Position numbers and translations under genes: made by a program. A model generated the notes under the pieces. It was given only the letters and a program-made list of their open reading frames with translations, did not search any database and was not told the origin of the DNA. Shown here one piece after another: positions 42,338 through 51,701 of a stretch of DNA of 64,000 bases. Origin of the DNA: JAUVXJ01 sp034411995 (GTDB lineage: Bacteria; Chloroflexota; Anaerolineae; UBA7937; B3-Chlor); NCBI GenBank assembly GCA_034411995.1, contig DAOUME010000006.1, positions 161,804 to 225,803 on the forward strand. Direction: 5' to 3'. Each line of letters opens with the position of its first letter. Position 1 is the first letter of the stretch.

Positions 42338-43143
42338 CGATCCGGCTCACGGTCGCCTCTGCCTCGCACCGCCGCTGCATCTGCGTCTGAGACACGTTCA
42401 CGTGCCCCGTCGGCTCCAGAGCCACTGCCTAGTCCGTCGCACCCTCGTGGCCACAGTCGACACGGGCCACCCAGCACACACCTCTACCCCGTCTAGTTAC
42501 CTGACCGCACCATGTCAGTGGGAAGATGGTGCTATCGATCCTCGAACCGGCTCGCCCCCCAGCACCGGGCGCCTTCCCATCTTCCCTCCTTCGCTGACCA
42601 GGGCTGTCACCCCGAATCCAGAGGCACCGTTCCCCTGCAGGCCGCGCGACAGCAGTCAAGAAGAGGGAAATGACCACGCCAAAGCATCGGTGGCGCCAGT
42701 CCCTTCCGCCTGAGAATACCGTCGTGCCAAGTTTCGTCTTTCCAGTTGACACGGCCGGTGAACGGTGCAGCATATAAGATAGGAAGAAAGTACCATATCC
42801 TTTTGCGGTGCCCTGCGATAGACTATATGGGAGAAGGGAAGCGCGAAGCGTGTGGAAGCGCTGCTCCCTTGTACCGCTGCCACAGTCGCCCCGCTTTGGC
42901 GGGTTGCTTGGCAAGGCTCAGTGCAAGTCGGACCCGACCCGATCCGCCGATGGGCACGGATCGTGGGCGTGTGGCTTGCGCACACTGTGCTCAGCAACTC
43001 GCTGGCCGCACTCCTGCCAACCTCGAGCTCGCACGTAGCAAGGCGTTCCAGCATCCTGGAAGCGTGCGAGGCATCTGCTTGACCAGTCTGGCCGTAGGGG
43101 TGGTGGGTGCCGCCTAGAAGAGTGAAAGGAGGGGCTCAAGATC
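42338..43143. other. 806-nt gap with a large inverted repeat and possible promoter
   Basis: No plausible gene. A perfect 10-bp inverted repeat (42520-42529, GGGAAGATGG, with 42577-42586) has an inner TGCT/AGCA pairing, suggesting a stem of moderate size. TTGACA at 42746 with CATATA or TATAAG 19-21 nt later is a weak promoter candidate for the HAF-repeat gene 370 nt downstream. Confidence 0.4.
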
Positions 43144-44550
43144 ATGAGGAAAACCGTGAGCAAACTCATTCTGTTGGGCGTGGCGGCAGCGCTCCTGCTA
43201 CTGGCGCAGCCGGTCTCCTCACAAGGCGACATACCCATGGCCGACCTCGGACCAGCGACCGGCTCGGGGGTTCCTTCGGAAATCAACAGCCGAGGTCAGG
43301 TAGCAGGCTCGCATTATGGGGAAGGCTTGGGCGCTGCGCACTTCCTCTGGACCGCGGAGACTGGCTGGATAGAACTGCCAGCGATTGGCTTGTCGAACAC
43401 CTACATCAATGACCTGAGGCAGGTGGCCACTAATAAGTACATCACTGAGCCGAACGTCCAGCCCATCCTCTGGGACGGCGGTGAGGTGACCACGCTGGGC
43501 CATCTCGGCGGCTCGAATGCTTTGCCTCGAGACCTCAACGAGGCGGGCCAGGTAGCTGGGGACAGCCTCACGGGCACGGGAGAGTGGCACGCCTTTCTGT
43601 GGACGCCCACAGATGGCATGCAGGACCTCGGCACGCTCGATGGAAACCGCAGCAGGGCTGTGGCCATGAACGACTCTCCGTGGGTCGTCGGCGACAGTCT
43701 AACCCCAGACGGTGACAACCACGCCTTCCTGTGGACTGCCGCGGACGGGATGAGGGACCTGGGCACGCTGGGCGGGAGCTACAGCCGGGCCAATGACGTG
43801 AACAACCTGGGGCAGGTCGCGGGCGCCAGCAGCACGACTGCGGGCGTTGACCACGCCTTCCTCTGGACCGCTCAAGGCGGCATGATCGATCTCGGCACGC
43901 TTGGCGGGAGTTACAGCGCCGCCTTCGACATCAGCGAGTCCGGTTACGTCGTCGGCTGGAGCGACACCGCCGGCGATGCCGAAAGGCACGGCTTTCTGTG
44001 GACGGCAAGTGGCGGCATGCAAGACCTTGGCGCCCTTAGCGGAGGCAGGAGCCGACCCTGTCGGGTCAGCGACCTCGGCCAGGTCGTCGGCACTGTCTGG
44101 CTGGACACTGGTTACACACGTGCCTTCACCTGGACCCCCGCCAGCGGAATGATCGACCTCGGCACTCTGCCCGGCGGGCAAGGAAGCGATGCTGTGGACG
44201 TCAACGAGCGGGGTCAAGTCGTGGGCTGGAGCTACACCCCTGCCGGCGAAAAGCACGTGGTGCTCTGGACGACCCCCTCACCTGCTCAGCGCATCGAGGG
44301 GATGATCAGCAAGGTGGCAGCGCTCGTCGACGACGGGGTACTGGCCAGGGGCGCCAGCAACGGCCTGATCCAAAAACTGGAGAACGCCACCCGGCTGCTG
44401 GACGCCGAGAATACGGGTGCTGCGTGCAACCAGCTTCAGGCCTTCGTCAACCAGGTAGAGGCGCTGGCGAAATCGGATCGACTGCCGGCTGACGTGGCGG
44501 CAGAGTTGATCGAGACCGCAGAAGGCATCATCGCCCAGCTCTGTGGATAG
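43144..44550 (+). CDS. Secreted HAF-repeat protein with C-terminal FIMAH-like domain
   Basis: The 468-residue protein has a signal peptide (LILLGVAAALLLLAQPVSSQG), so it is exported. Residues about 30-375 consist of seven or so HAF-type repeats of about 45-50 residues (HAFLWTADGM then DLGTLGGSYS and the INxxGQVVG-type ending), expected to fold as a beta-propeller-like structure. The last ~80 residues (LIQKLENATRLLDA, CNQLQAFVNQVEAL) match the FIMAH helical domain that attaches to secreted Firmicutes and Chloroflexota proteins. Role is unknown, probably adhesion or extracellular matrix. Start follows AAAGGAGG. It is isolated by large gaps. Confidence 0.88.
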   Translation: MRKTVSKLILLGVAAALLLLAQPVSSQGDIPMADLGPATGSGVPSEINSRGQVAGSHYGEGLGAAHFLWTAETGWIELPAIGLSNTYINDLRQVATNKYITEPNVQPILWDGGEVTTLGHLGGSNALPRDLNEAGQVAGDSLTGTGEWHAFLWTPTDGMQDLGTLDGNRSRAVAMNDSPWVVGDSLTPDGDNHAFLWTAADGMRDLGTLGGSYSRANDVNNLGQVAGASSTTAGVDHAFLWTAQGGMIDLGTLGGSYSAAFDISESGYVVGWSDTAGDAERHGFLWTASGGMQDLGALSGGRSRPCRVSDLGQVVGTVWLDTGYTRAFTWTPASGMIDLGTLPGGQGSDAVDVNERGQVVGWSYTPAGEKHVVLWTTPSPAQRIEGMISKVAALVDDGVLARGASNGLIQKLENATRLLDAENTGAACNQLQAFVNQVEALAKSDRLPADVAAELIETAEGIIAQLCG

Positions 44551-44985
44551 CCTGTACCCGAACTGGACCGCGCGGATTCCTCTGCGGGGACCCGGCGCCG
44601 ACCACGGCGAGTTGAGACGTCGCTGGTGGGCAGGGCTCGCGGTCCACATCGCCGCAGGGAACCTTTCACGCAACCCAGCGGGGTCCAGTGGTTGGCCTGA
44701 GATGTGCTCAGGCTCTATTTCGTGTACCATCGTTCGGTCAGAGGCCGCCTCCCTACCCACCGGGTCTGCGCCCGCCGCCGCGGTAGATCACTACAAGGCG
44801 GCCTCTTGACTTGGCGAGGTGACTCCTGTACGGTCGGTCACCGCGGTCCAGTGGGGAGGCTTTGCTGGCAACATGTGCGGACCTCGAACCCCCCTGGCCA
44901 GCACGCCGAGTTGCGGCGGTGACTGTGTAGGCCGTCATTCCATTGGGTCACTGGACATTCCAGTCGTCATCACAGGAAACGCACG
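44551..44985. other. 435-nt gap, nothing recognised
   Basis: No convincing coding frame, RNA or promoter on either strand; the short frames here have atypical Arg/Pro-rich composition. Confidence 0.4.
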
Positions 44986-45663
44986 GTGTCGAAAAACGAG
45001 CAGCTGATCCTGGGGATCCTGGGAACGGCCATCGTCCTGGTGTACGGCCTCCTCGGGGCCTACGTCCTGATCTACCTGACGGATGGAGTCTCCACACAGA
45101 CGGCGGAGTCGCCGCCAGCAGGAGTCGCCGCCTCAGATACCCCTCTGCCCAACCCGGCTCCCACGACCAGTGCGGCGCAGCAAGCGCCTCCGGGCGCTGC
45201 CGAGGGAGCCGCACCCACGAACACCAGAGTGATCCCGCTGGGCAGCCCGGAAGGGGGCGCACCCGCGCCTACCGCAACCCCCTCTGGCCAGGCTCCCCAG
45301 ATTGCCGACACGCCGCTCCCCATCCAGCCCGCGGGACCCAGTCCCACCTCTCCTGCACAGGCAACGCCCACCACCGCCCCCAGTCCCTCGCCGCCGTTGC
45401 CTCCTCCGTCGCCCACGCCGGACACCAGTTGCGCCGACGGCGAGAACGCCCACCATCAGCAGATGCTGGCCGATATAGAGGCGGAGTATGCGCCGATGTT
45501 CACTTGGATCCAGGATGAGATGGAGCAGGCGACGCGAGACGGGGACCAAATGCGCATGGAGGAGCTGGAGCTGGAGCGAGACATGTACCAGAACATGAAA
45601 GCTGCCGACATAGACGCCGAGAACGCCCGCCACGAGGCAGCGCTCGCCGCCTGCAACCCTTAG
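44986..45663 (+). CDS. Membrane-anchored protein with Pro/Thr stalk and C-terminal coiled coil
   Basis: The GTG start gives a short cytosolic segment and one TM anchor (LILGILGTAIVLVYGLLGAY). About 110 residues rich in Pro, Ala, Thr and Ser form an extended stalk. A charged helical domain follows at about residue 155-220 (HHQQMLADIEAEYAPMF, MRMEELELERDMYQN) bounded by two Cys (TSCADGEN and LAACNP) that could form a disulfide. It is displayed outside the membrane. No homologous family is recognised; a spacer or sensor function is likely. Confidence 0.72.
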   Translation: MSKNEQLILGILGTAIVLVYGLLGAYVLIYLTDGVSTQTAESPPAGVAASDTPLPNPAPTTSAAQQAPPGAAEGAAPTNTRVIPLGSPEGGAPAPTATPSGQAPQIADTPLPIQPAGPSPTSPAQATPTTAPSPSPPLPPPSPTPDTSCADGENAHHQQMLADIEAEYAPMFTWIQDEMEQATRDGDQMRMEELELERDMYQNMKAADIDAENARHEAALAACNP

Positions 45664-46088
45664 GCGCCGACCCCATTCCCCGAAGCAGACCGTCATCCCC
45701 CGAGGGGACGACCCTCGCCGGCACACCTCCCGCAGGTCACCTGGAGCGTACCGCCGTGCGCCCGCTGCCTCGTCTTCCAGCGAAGGTGGGCGCAGCCCAC
45801 CAGGCCGGCCAGCCCTTTCCCGTCAGTGGCAGCGTCGCTGGCTTAGCCATGAACTCCTCCTCCCCGCGGAGAAAGGCCGACTGAGACCCCGATAGTCCAT
45901 GCTTCCGCACCGTTACCTTCTTGCTGTAGGCAAACCCTGGTGTGGCACTCTCTTCAGTTTCGTGGTATGGTATATTGACTTCGCTTCCCACACTCCGCCC
46001 GGCGACCAAGGCTCTCTACCAGGTGCTCCCCAGCCAGGTCCGGTACCTCTCCGGCGAGCAGACCATCAGGATGCGCGGGGAAGAGAGG
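45664..46088. other. 425-nt gap, nothing certain
   Basis: No gene. A GTC...CCCC/GGGG...GAC imperfect hairpin occurs around 45692-45712 and could end the preceding transcript, but lacks a U-run. A weak extended -10 (TGGTATGGT near 45965) may serve the nuclease gene. Confidence 0.3.
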
Positions 46089-46982
46089 ATGTCCAGGAAC
46101 CACCGGCTGTTCATCGGAGTATTGGCCGCAACGGTCATGGTTGTCTGTCTTTGCCTCGGCGGTTGCCTGCTGGGGTACATCCTGGCGGGCGTGGGCGGCG
46201 AGACGGCCCGCCCGCCCCAACCGACGATCACCAGTTCCCTCTCTGTCAGCCCTACGGGCTCGCCATCGGCTCGGCCCGCCGAGGTGATCGACACTCCAAC
46301 GCGAGCACCACCACCGACCTGGACGGTTGCTCAACCGTGCCCCACTTCGCAACCCACGGCCACGCAGACTCCAACTTGGACTCCCGAGCCCACAGAGACC
46401 CCCGCTCCTGAGTCCCCGACGCCGACCAGTACCCCTCTCTGGGCAGAGGGCAGAGTAACCCACGTCGTCGATGGCGACACCATCGAAGTGGAGGTCGAGG
46501 GCCAGGTTTACTCTCTCCGTTACATAGGAATTGAGTGCCCGGAGTCGGGTCAATACGGGTCCGAGTTGGCCACGCAGGTCAACCGTGGGCTGGTGGAAGG
46601 AAAGACCCTGCGCCTGGAGAAGGACGTCTCCGACACCGATCAATACGGGAGGTTGTTGCGCTACGTCTACGTGGGCGACATCTTCGTCAACGCGGAGTTG
46701 GTGCGAAGAGGGTATGCCACCGCCTGGGCTTATCCTCCGGACTTGAGGTATGCCGACCTCTTCGCCCAGCTCCAACGAGAGGCCCGGGACGGCCAACGGG
46801 GGCTTTGGGCCGCTCCTACCCCCACCTCTGGCCCAGGGTGGAACTGCTTGGGCAACATCTACAACTGCGATAGCTTCACCTCCTGCGCTGACGTGATGTC
46901 CTACTGGAACGCGTGCCCAGGGGATCCTTCGCGGCTGGACGGTGACCACGACGGACGGCCCTGCGAGAGCCTCTGTCAGTGA
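46089..46982 (+). CDS. Secreted/anchored thermonuclease-like protein with excalibur domain
   Basis: ATG 46089 begins a membrane anchor (LFIGVLAATVMVVCLCLGGCLLG) followed by a ~75-residue Pro/Thr stalk. An SNase domain lies at about 115-240 (VTHVVDGDTIEVEVEG, YIGIECPE, the Arg-containing RLLRYVYVGD and RRGYATAW). The C-terminal ~40 residues are an excalibur calcium-binding module (SCADVMSYWNACPGD then LDGDHDGRPCESLC). It should cut extracellular nucleic acids in a Ca-dependent way, for nutrient recovery or competition. The longer frame from 45942 is rejected because it precedes the anchor with unrelated sequence. Confidence 0.9.
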   Translation: MSRNHRLFIGVLAATVMVVCLCLGGCLLGYILAGVGGETARPPQPTITSSLSVSPTGSPSARPAEVIDTPTRAPPPTWTVAQPCPTSQPTATQTPTWTPEPTETPAPESPTPTSTPLWAEGRVTHVVDGDTIEVEVEGQVYSLRYIGIECPESGQYGSELATQVNRGLVEGKTLRLEKDVSDTDQYGRLLRYVYVGDIFVNAELVRRGYATAWAYPPDLRYADLFAQLQREARDGQRGLWAAPTPTSGPGWNCLGNIYNCDSFTSCADVMSYWNACPGDPSRLDGDHDGRPCESLCQ

Positions 46983-47020
46983 GTACTCCACAGTGGGGCC
47001 AGCGAGCACGAGGCCGAAAC

Positions 47021-47353
47021 CTAGCGGGCCGGCGAACCGGCGAGCATCGCTGTGGAGCCAGATCGTGAGGCGAGGTCATCGGTCAGAGGCACCAAATGCA
47101 GACCGTCGACGCCCACCAAGAACATCTCAGCTTCGCCGAGTTGGTCGCTGGTGGAGGCGGGGTAGCGCCCGTCTGGGGACCACGAGGGATTCACTTCGTC
47201 AACCACGTTGTGGATGAGCTGGACGACGCCTGAGACGTCGGGATCCGTGAGGTAAATCTCGTCGTCTCCGTCGCGGTTTGAAGAGAAGGCTATGCGGGCG
47301 CCGTCGGGGGACCAGGCGGGTCCAATGTTGACGGATTGAATGTTGGTAGACAT
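47021..47353 (-). pseudogene. TolB/WD40-like beta-propeller remnant
   Basis: About 110 residues containing two propeller blades of the TolB/PD40 type (PAWSPDGARIAFSSNRDGDDEIY and a degraded second, SWSPDGRYPASTSDQLGEAEMF split by changes), then noise. There is no signal peptide or complete propeller, and the upstream frame is not protein-like. It looks like the decayed tail of a larger secreted propeller protein. Confidence 0.6.
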
Positions 47354-47354
47354 G

Positions 47355-47565
47355 GAGTGCGCTCGCGGCGCAGAGCGCACTCTAGGTCTGCGGTCGTGTG
47401 CTCCCATGATCACACGACGGCAAACCCGTCGGTGCACGGCATCGTTGCTGGGACTGTGGTCTGCATGAGTGCCGCAGTGCCCCGCCCTCTGGTCGGGCGG
47501 GACGACACCGGTTCTGAGGTCGAGGCACCTGTAGCCCCGCACGGGCGGGGGAGATCCGCCCGTGC
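47355..47565. repeat. Cluster of four to five perfect inverted repeats
   Basis: Perfect stems: 47355-47364/47373-47382 (GAGTGCGCTC, 10 bp), 47393-47400/47411-47418 (GTCGTGTG, 8 bp), 47415-47420/47426-47431 (CGACGG, 6 bp, overlapping the previous one), 47481-47487/47495-47501 (CCCGCCC, 7 bp) and 47539-47548/47556-47565 (GCACGGGCGG, 10 bp). The arms differ in sequence, and none has a U-run. They lie between the TolB remnant and the cyclodeaminase-family gene; the last could end that gene's transcript. Confidence 0.7.
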
Positions 47566-47591
47566 GAGTCGGTGCGTACAGTCTTGATTGT

Positions 47592-48578
47592 TTAGAAGTT
47601 GAATTGAGCTCCTACTTTGGCTTCTAGCGCCTTGGCGTATACGAAGCTGGCGGTTGATACGTCTTGAATGGCTAGCCCTACCGACTTGAACAGTGTGATT
47701 TCCTCCTGGTTCTCCCGGCCGGTTTTGAGGCCTGCGACCACCTCGCCCAAATCGGCGTGTAGGTGGTTCTTGGACATGGCCCCTTCTTCAATAGGAATCA
47801 TCAGATCGCCGGCCTCCACAAGACAGGCAGGTGTCGAGTCGGGGACGATTTTGCAGCGCACGATGGTGGTCGTATCGAGTTCTCGCGCATTAGGGGAATG
47901 GGAGCCGATGCCATTGATGTGCTGCCCAGGCTCGAGCCAGTTGCCGTCGAACACCGGCTCACTAGCGCTAGAAGCGGCAATGATCACATCCATGCCTTGA
48001 ACAGCCAAGCGCGGATGATCTACGGGGGTAATCGAGATGTCCAGACGTCTTCCCATCTCCTCCGCGTAGGTCCGGGCAGCGTCGGCGTCAACGTCATATA
48101 CCATGGCGGACTTGATATCCCGCACCGTAGACAGGGCCCATAGCTGCGTCTGAGCTTGTACGCCTGCGCCAAACACTCCTGCATTCTGGGCATCGGCGCG
48201 CGCCAGGTACTTCGCAGCAACTCCACCGACAGCACCGGTGCGCATTGCTGTGAGATAGCCGGCATCCATTACAGCCAACGGTGCGCCTGTCCGTGGGTCG
48301 TTCAGCAACAGTGTGCCCATGGTGGTCGCCAGATTGTGCTTTGCCGGGTTGTCAGGATAGACCGTGACTACCTTTAGACCTAGTGCGTCCAGATCTCCGC
48401 CGATATACGCCGGCATCCCCAGGTGTAGTCCGTGATAACCGGGCGGCCGAATTGCCGTGCGCTGGGGCATGATCACGTTCCCCAGGGCAAGCTGTCGAAA
48501 TGCCTCCTCTACGATCCCAACCGTGTCCTTCATGGTGAGCACTTCTCTGACATCTTCGCGACTCAGCAACAGGGTCAT
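47592..48578 (-). CDS. Ornithine cyclodeaminase/mu-crystallin-family enzyme
   Basis: Start ATG 48578 follows AAGGAGA; the frame upstream is noise. About 328 residues with the family's substrate Lys region (ALGLKVVTVYPDNP), the Arg segment AMRTGAVGGVAAKYLAR, the NAD(P) Rossmann motif VFGAGVQAQTQ at about residue 135 and the C-terminal SVGLAIQDVSTA. Relatives include ornithine cyclodeaminase, alanine dehydrogenase (archaeal) and pyrroline-2-carboxylate or ketimine reductases, and the exact one cannot be told. With a D-glutamate-cyclase-like gene and peptide permeases it suggests processing of D-amino acids or cyclic imino acids such as proline precursors. Confidence 0.9.
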   Translation of the reverse strand: MTLLLSREDVREVLTMKDTVGIVEEAFRQLALGNVIMPQRTAIRPPGYHGLHLGMPAYIGGDLDALGLKVVTVYPDNPAKHNLATTMGTLLLNDPRTGAPLAVMDAGYLTAMRTGAVGGVAAKYLARADAQNAGVFGAGVQAQTQLWALSTVRDIKSAMVYDVDADAARTYAEEMGRRLDISITPVDHPRLAVQGMDVIIAASSASEPVFDGNWLEPGQHINGIGSHSPNARELDTTTIVRCKIVPDSTPACLVEAGDLMIPIEEGAMSKNHLHADLGEVVAGLKTGRENQEEITLFKSVGLAIQDVSTASFVYAKALEAKVGAQFNF

Positions 48579-49139
48579 TTGTGATCTCCTTTCACGTCCT
48601 ACTGCGAACCGGCTTTGAACCGAATACAGTCCATGGCGTGCCGGTGGCACCGCGACTGGCAAGGGCGAGTCGGCTTCTGAGCCCCTCGCCTTGCCGGTCG
48701 CGATCAAGGTACAGTCGGCTAAAGTGGTCGCTTGCGGGGGCCCCAACGCCGGTTTCCGCTAGAGTGGTTGAACGGTGGGGTCTTGCCAGCTCCATTGTCG
48801 ATGGCTACGGAGGACTGAGCGCAGCGTGTTGTCCCATGGCGATCGCGATCAGCGAACAACATGGACATCACTGAGACGCCGGTCAACCTTGCGCACCTCC
48901 GGCTGCACGCAAGACACTCTCTGCATCTCAGGTATAGGATGCGTGCGCACGGGTGGCCAATAGGCGGGGTTCGCATCGAAGGGCCGCCCCTGGTCAGCCG
49001 GGCGCGCAACGTACCGCACATGTGCGGCGAGTGCTCACACAGGAGCGGGATCGTGGCCACAGTTCCTCACGTTGTCTTCCCTGGCGACAATCGTGGATTC
49101 TCCATGACGTGGCGCCCGGTCCAGCGAGGGCCGGGCAGC
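48579..49139. other. 561-nt gap with a long imperfect hairpin
   Basis: No gene. A near-perfect inverted repeat, 48651-48669 with 48685-48702 (CGCGACTGGCAAGG arm), forms about 18 bp with one wobble and one bulge around a 15-nt loop. No U-run follows on either strand. It may protect the message or be a mobile-element relic. Confidence 0.5.
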
Positions 49140-50090
49140 CTACAGAGCGCGTTCAAAACTCTGCCGTGCCTTCTCAACGATTGTGGTCAGGATACGCAGT
49201 ATGGCAACGGCGGTATCGCCGGGGACGCCGTCTTCGGCGATCTGGGAGGTGAGAGTGCCGCCGTCGACACACCCCGCGTTGACGGCAGCTTTCAGCAATG
49301 GGATCTCTTGTTCGGGATCTGGCAAGGTTTCTAGCCGCTGCGTCTCCAGAGCCAGAGCGGCGGCGACTCCGTACGCCCCAAAGTTGGAGACAGCCACGGG
49401 GAAAAGATAGCGCGTAGCGGTACTGGTCACAATGCCGTCACCGCACGGACAGCCACACTCACGGCCGTGGGGAACGATCTCGCGGGCGAAGTCGAAGATT
49501 GCACCAAAGCCGATCTCGTTTCCGCCGTCGCCGAAACCTATGGTCAGTTTGCCATGCTCATTGAGACGGCCAGTTAAGTGGTCTGCATAGGCATACTCGC
49601 TATCGACAGGCGTTCCGGTAATTGCGTGTCGCTGCCCCTTGCGGTTGACGCCCAGCTTCTCGATTGCCACCAAAGCGTCCAGGTCGTCGGCCAGCGCATC
49701 CCACTCGTCATGGGCAACGGTTGATGCATTGATCAATCTCGGACGATCAGATGCTAATACACCGAGAAGCGCCTCCATCACCGGGAGGATCGGCTCCTCC
49801 ACGAAGATGGTGGTTCGGTGGCCGTGCTGGGATAGACAATGTGCCAGGACAGCGCTGCCAAGCAAGCCATCAATCTCGCCATGGGGGAGGTAAGGGGGAA
49901 ATACTACTCCTGTCACGAACCCAATGTGGCTGCCAGGCCGAGACAGTATAGCTTGAGCGATTTGATAACTGAGAGGTGGGCCCGCGCCTCTTACGTAGTG
50001 GTAGGCCTGGAGCATAACACCACGTGGCAATCCATGGGGCCGCATTTCGATTGTCACCGTCCGGTCAATGCTCTCGTGGAACTGTATCAC
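49140..50090 (-). CDS. D-glutamate cyclase-like protein (DUF4392 family)
   Basis: The family motif GFGDGGNEIGFG is conserved at about residue 205, together with VTGVVFPPYLPHGEIDG near residue 55 and a cysteine-rich stretch ECGCPCGDG at about 230. DUF4392/DGLUCY proteins convert D-glutamate to 5-oxo-D-proline in characterised members. GTG 50090 is five nt after AGGAGG; ATG 50093 is too close to it. The length (316) fits the cyclase domain alone. Neighbours are an amidohydrolase and an ornithine-cyclodeaminase-family enzyme on the same strand, which supports a D-amino-acid catabolic role. Confidence 0.82.
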   Translation of the reverse strand: MIQFHESIDRTVTIEMRPHGLPRGVMLQAYHYVRGAGPPLSYQIAQAILSRPGSHIGFVTGVVFPPYLPHGEIDGLLGSAVLAHCLSQHGHRTTIFVEEPILPVMEALLGVLASDRPRLINASTVAHDEWDALADDLDALVAIEKLGVNRKGQRHAITGTPVDSEYAYADHLTGRLNEHGKLTIGFGDGGNEIGFGAIFDFAREIVPHGRECGCPCGDGIVTSTATRYLFPVAVSNFGAYGVAAALALETQRLETLPDPEQEIPLLKAAVNAGCVDGGTLTSQIAEDGVPGDTAVAILRILTTIVEKARQSFERAL

Positions 50091-50545
50091 CATCACCTCC
50101 TGTTTAACCTTCAGGTTTGTCGGAACCTTGGTCATAAGTGGCGCTTCCACCAAGAAAGCACCTGAGGAGTGAACGCGCCAAGCTCAGTTGGCGTTTCGTA
50201 GAGTGACACACGTGGCGTCTGCGCCAACGCCGCAAGGCGCCTGGGAGTTCTGGTCATGGTGCGAGCCAGTCGCTGCGGGCGCCGCCCGCAGTATCGCCCT
50301 GATGCACAACGCTCCCTCACAAGCTGACACTTTCTCCGCTTCTACTGTCGCAATGGCCCTATGCCATCTGGCGCACTTCGTGCGCCGCGCTAGCGAGCAC
50401 GGTGCCGCCGACGGCTCCTTCACTCCACTCTCCGAATGGCAGTCACGAACCTGTGCTAGGAGAACGGGAAAGCAGGCCGACACCGCCTGATGAATGTGCC
50501 TGCCGGTTCTGAGCCATCCGGTTCGCTGACCCCGACTGCAAGGAA
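50091..50545. other. 455-nt gap with two strong hairpins
   Basis: No convincing gene (a 100-residue plus-strand frame has no family features). Two perfect inverted repeats are seen: 50273-50280/50284-50291 (CTGCGGGC) and 50370-50376/50380-50386 (GGCGCAC, with a UUC-type tight loop). Confidence 0.5.
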
Positions 50546-51322
50546 TCAGAGTTCCAGGAGTCTCGCGGCATTCTCGCCCAGGACTTTGGCTTTGATTTCG
50601 TCCGAGACCCGCAGCTTTCGGATTGGCTCGATGCTCTGTTCAAATCGTTCTATGCCGAAGCCGGGGTTGCTGTCGGACCCCAACATGGTCTTGTCGGCCA
50701 GTGAAGAGACTCCCGACGTCACGCGAGTCAGCATCATTTCTCCGAGGCCCGGAATAAGGCTGCAGCGATCGCCAAAGCCGCTCGAAGTGTCCGTGTAGAC
50801 GTTGGGGTGTTTGCCGGCAAGGGCAGGTATGCAGCCAAGGGGGTCACAGTGAGCGGCTATAATCTTCGCTGTTGGGAAGGCGAGCGCGAGCTCATCTAGG
50901 AGATTGGGATCTCCGTATATCTGGCGGCCGGACTGGACGTAGATGGGTCCAGTATGGTACAGGATTGGAATGTTGAGTTCAATCGCCTTGCGAACGACCG
51001 GGTACGTCCTAGGGTCATTAGCAGCGAAGTTCTGGGTACACGGATTCAGCTTGAGCCCTTTGAAGCCTTTGTCCGCAACCCAATACTCCACTTGCTCTGG
51101 CGCTGAAAGGTCGGTGGGCATGACACAGGCGAATCCCAGGAGCCTGTCCGGACACTGTTGGATGAACTCGTAGATGTAGTCATTGGAGCTGTCGCCTATT
51201 TCGGGAATGGGCGGAAGAGCCGCGACAACCGCCATATCGATTCCTAGTCGATCCATCTCTGATAGGAACTCTTGTGGACTACCGTGACCACGCCAGGCGT
51301 GAGTGTGGATGTCGACTATCAC
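50546..51322 (-). CDS. Amidohydrolase-2-family metal-dependent hydrolase
   Basis: The GTG at 51322 has AAGGAGG about 7 nt upstream and puts the first strand right at the start (IVDIHTHAW, the HxH metal motif). Other ligands are visible: LYHTG at about 120, IIAAHCD at about 155 and the catalytic Asp in LGSDSNP at about 215. The 258-residue TIM barrel resembles ACMSD/gamma-resorcylate decarboxylase-like and lactone hydrolase members, so hydrolysis or decarboxylation of a small acid is likely. It lies between permease genes and the D-glutamate-cyclase-like gene. Confidence 0.87.
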   Translation of the reverse strand: MIVDIHTHAWRGHGSPQEFLSEMDRLGIDMAVVAALPPIPEIGDSSNDYIYEFIQQCPDRLLGFACVMPTDLSAPEQVEYWVADKGFKGLKLNPCTQNFAANDPRTYPVVRKAIELNIPILYHTGPIYVQSGRQIYGDPNLLDELALAFPTAKIIAAHCDPLGCIPALAGKHPNVYTDTSSGFGDRCSLIPGLGEMMLTRVTSGVSSLADKTMLGSDSNPGFGIERFEQSIEPIRKLRVSDEIKAKVLGENAARLLEL

Positions 51323-51701
51323 TCCAGGCCTCCTTTCTTTCAAGTAAGGGTCTCGATCCGCCGTGGAGCGCGCGATCTATTCAAGAAGTCCGGCTCTGTT
51401 GGGGCCTGCGAGATCTGCTACAGCGTCTGCGATCATCCCCCACGAGCCGGAAGCCGGGCCCTCGCGCATCTTGTCCACGGCATGTGTGCAGCTGCAGCTC
51501 GCCAGCATCTATTCGACCCTGCGTCTTCCCACGGGACCTTGCTTCCTGGCAGAACTAAACGCTCATCCGAGCGTTCCGGCATTTGCCGGAGAACTACCGA
51601 GAATCGCCCGACGCCAGTCGGCCAGCCTTTCCCACTTGAGGTCTCAGCCTTGCTTTCGCCGCGCGATCATCAGCGCGCGTGCGTTGTGCCCGGCGTGCTT
51701 G
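51323..51701. other. 379-nt gap with adjacent hairpins
   Basis: No gene. Two adjoining perfect hairpins at 51558-51575 (AACGCTC arm) and 51576-51589 (CCGGCA arm), and a CGCGCG pair around 51660-51680 just beyond the permease stop codon. No U-run is evident. Confidence 0.45.

Noticed and set aside
50188..50490. 100-residue plus-strand frame in the gap after the D-glutamate-cyclase-like gene
   Set aside because: No motif, no good ribosome-binding site, and it spans two hairpins; overlapping minus-strand frames are equally open.
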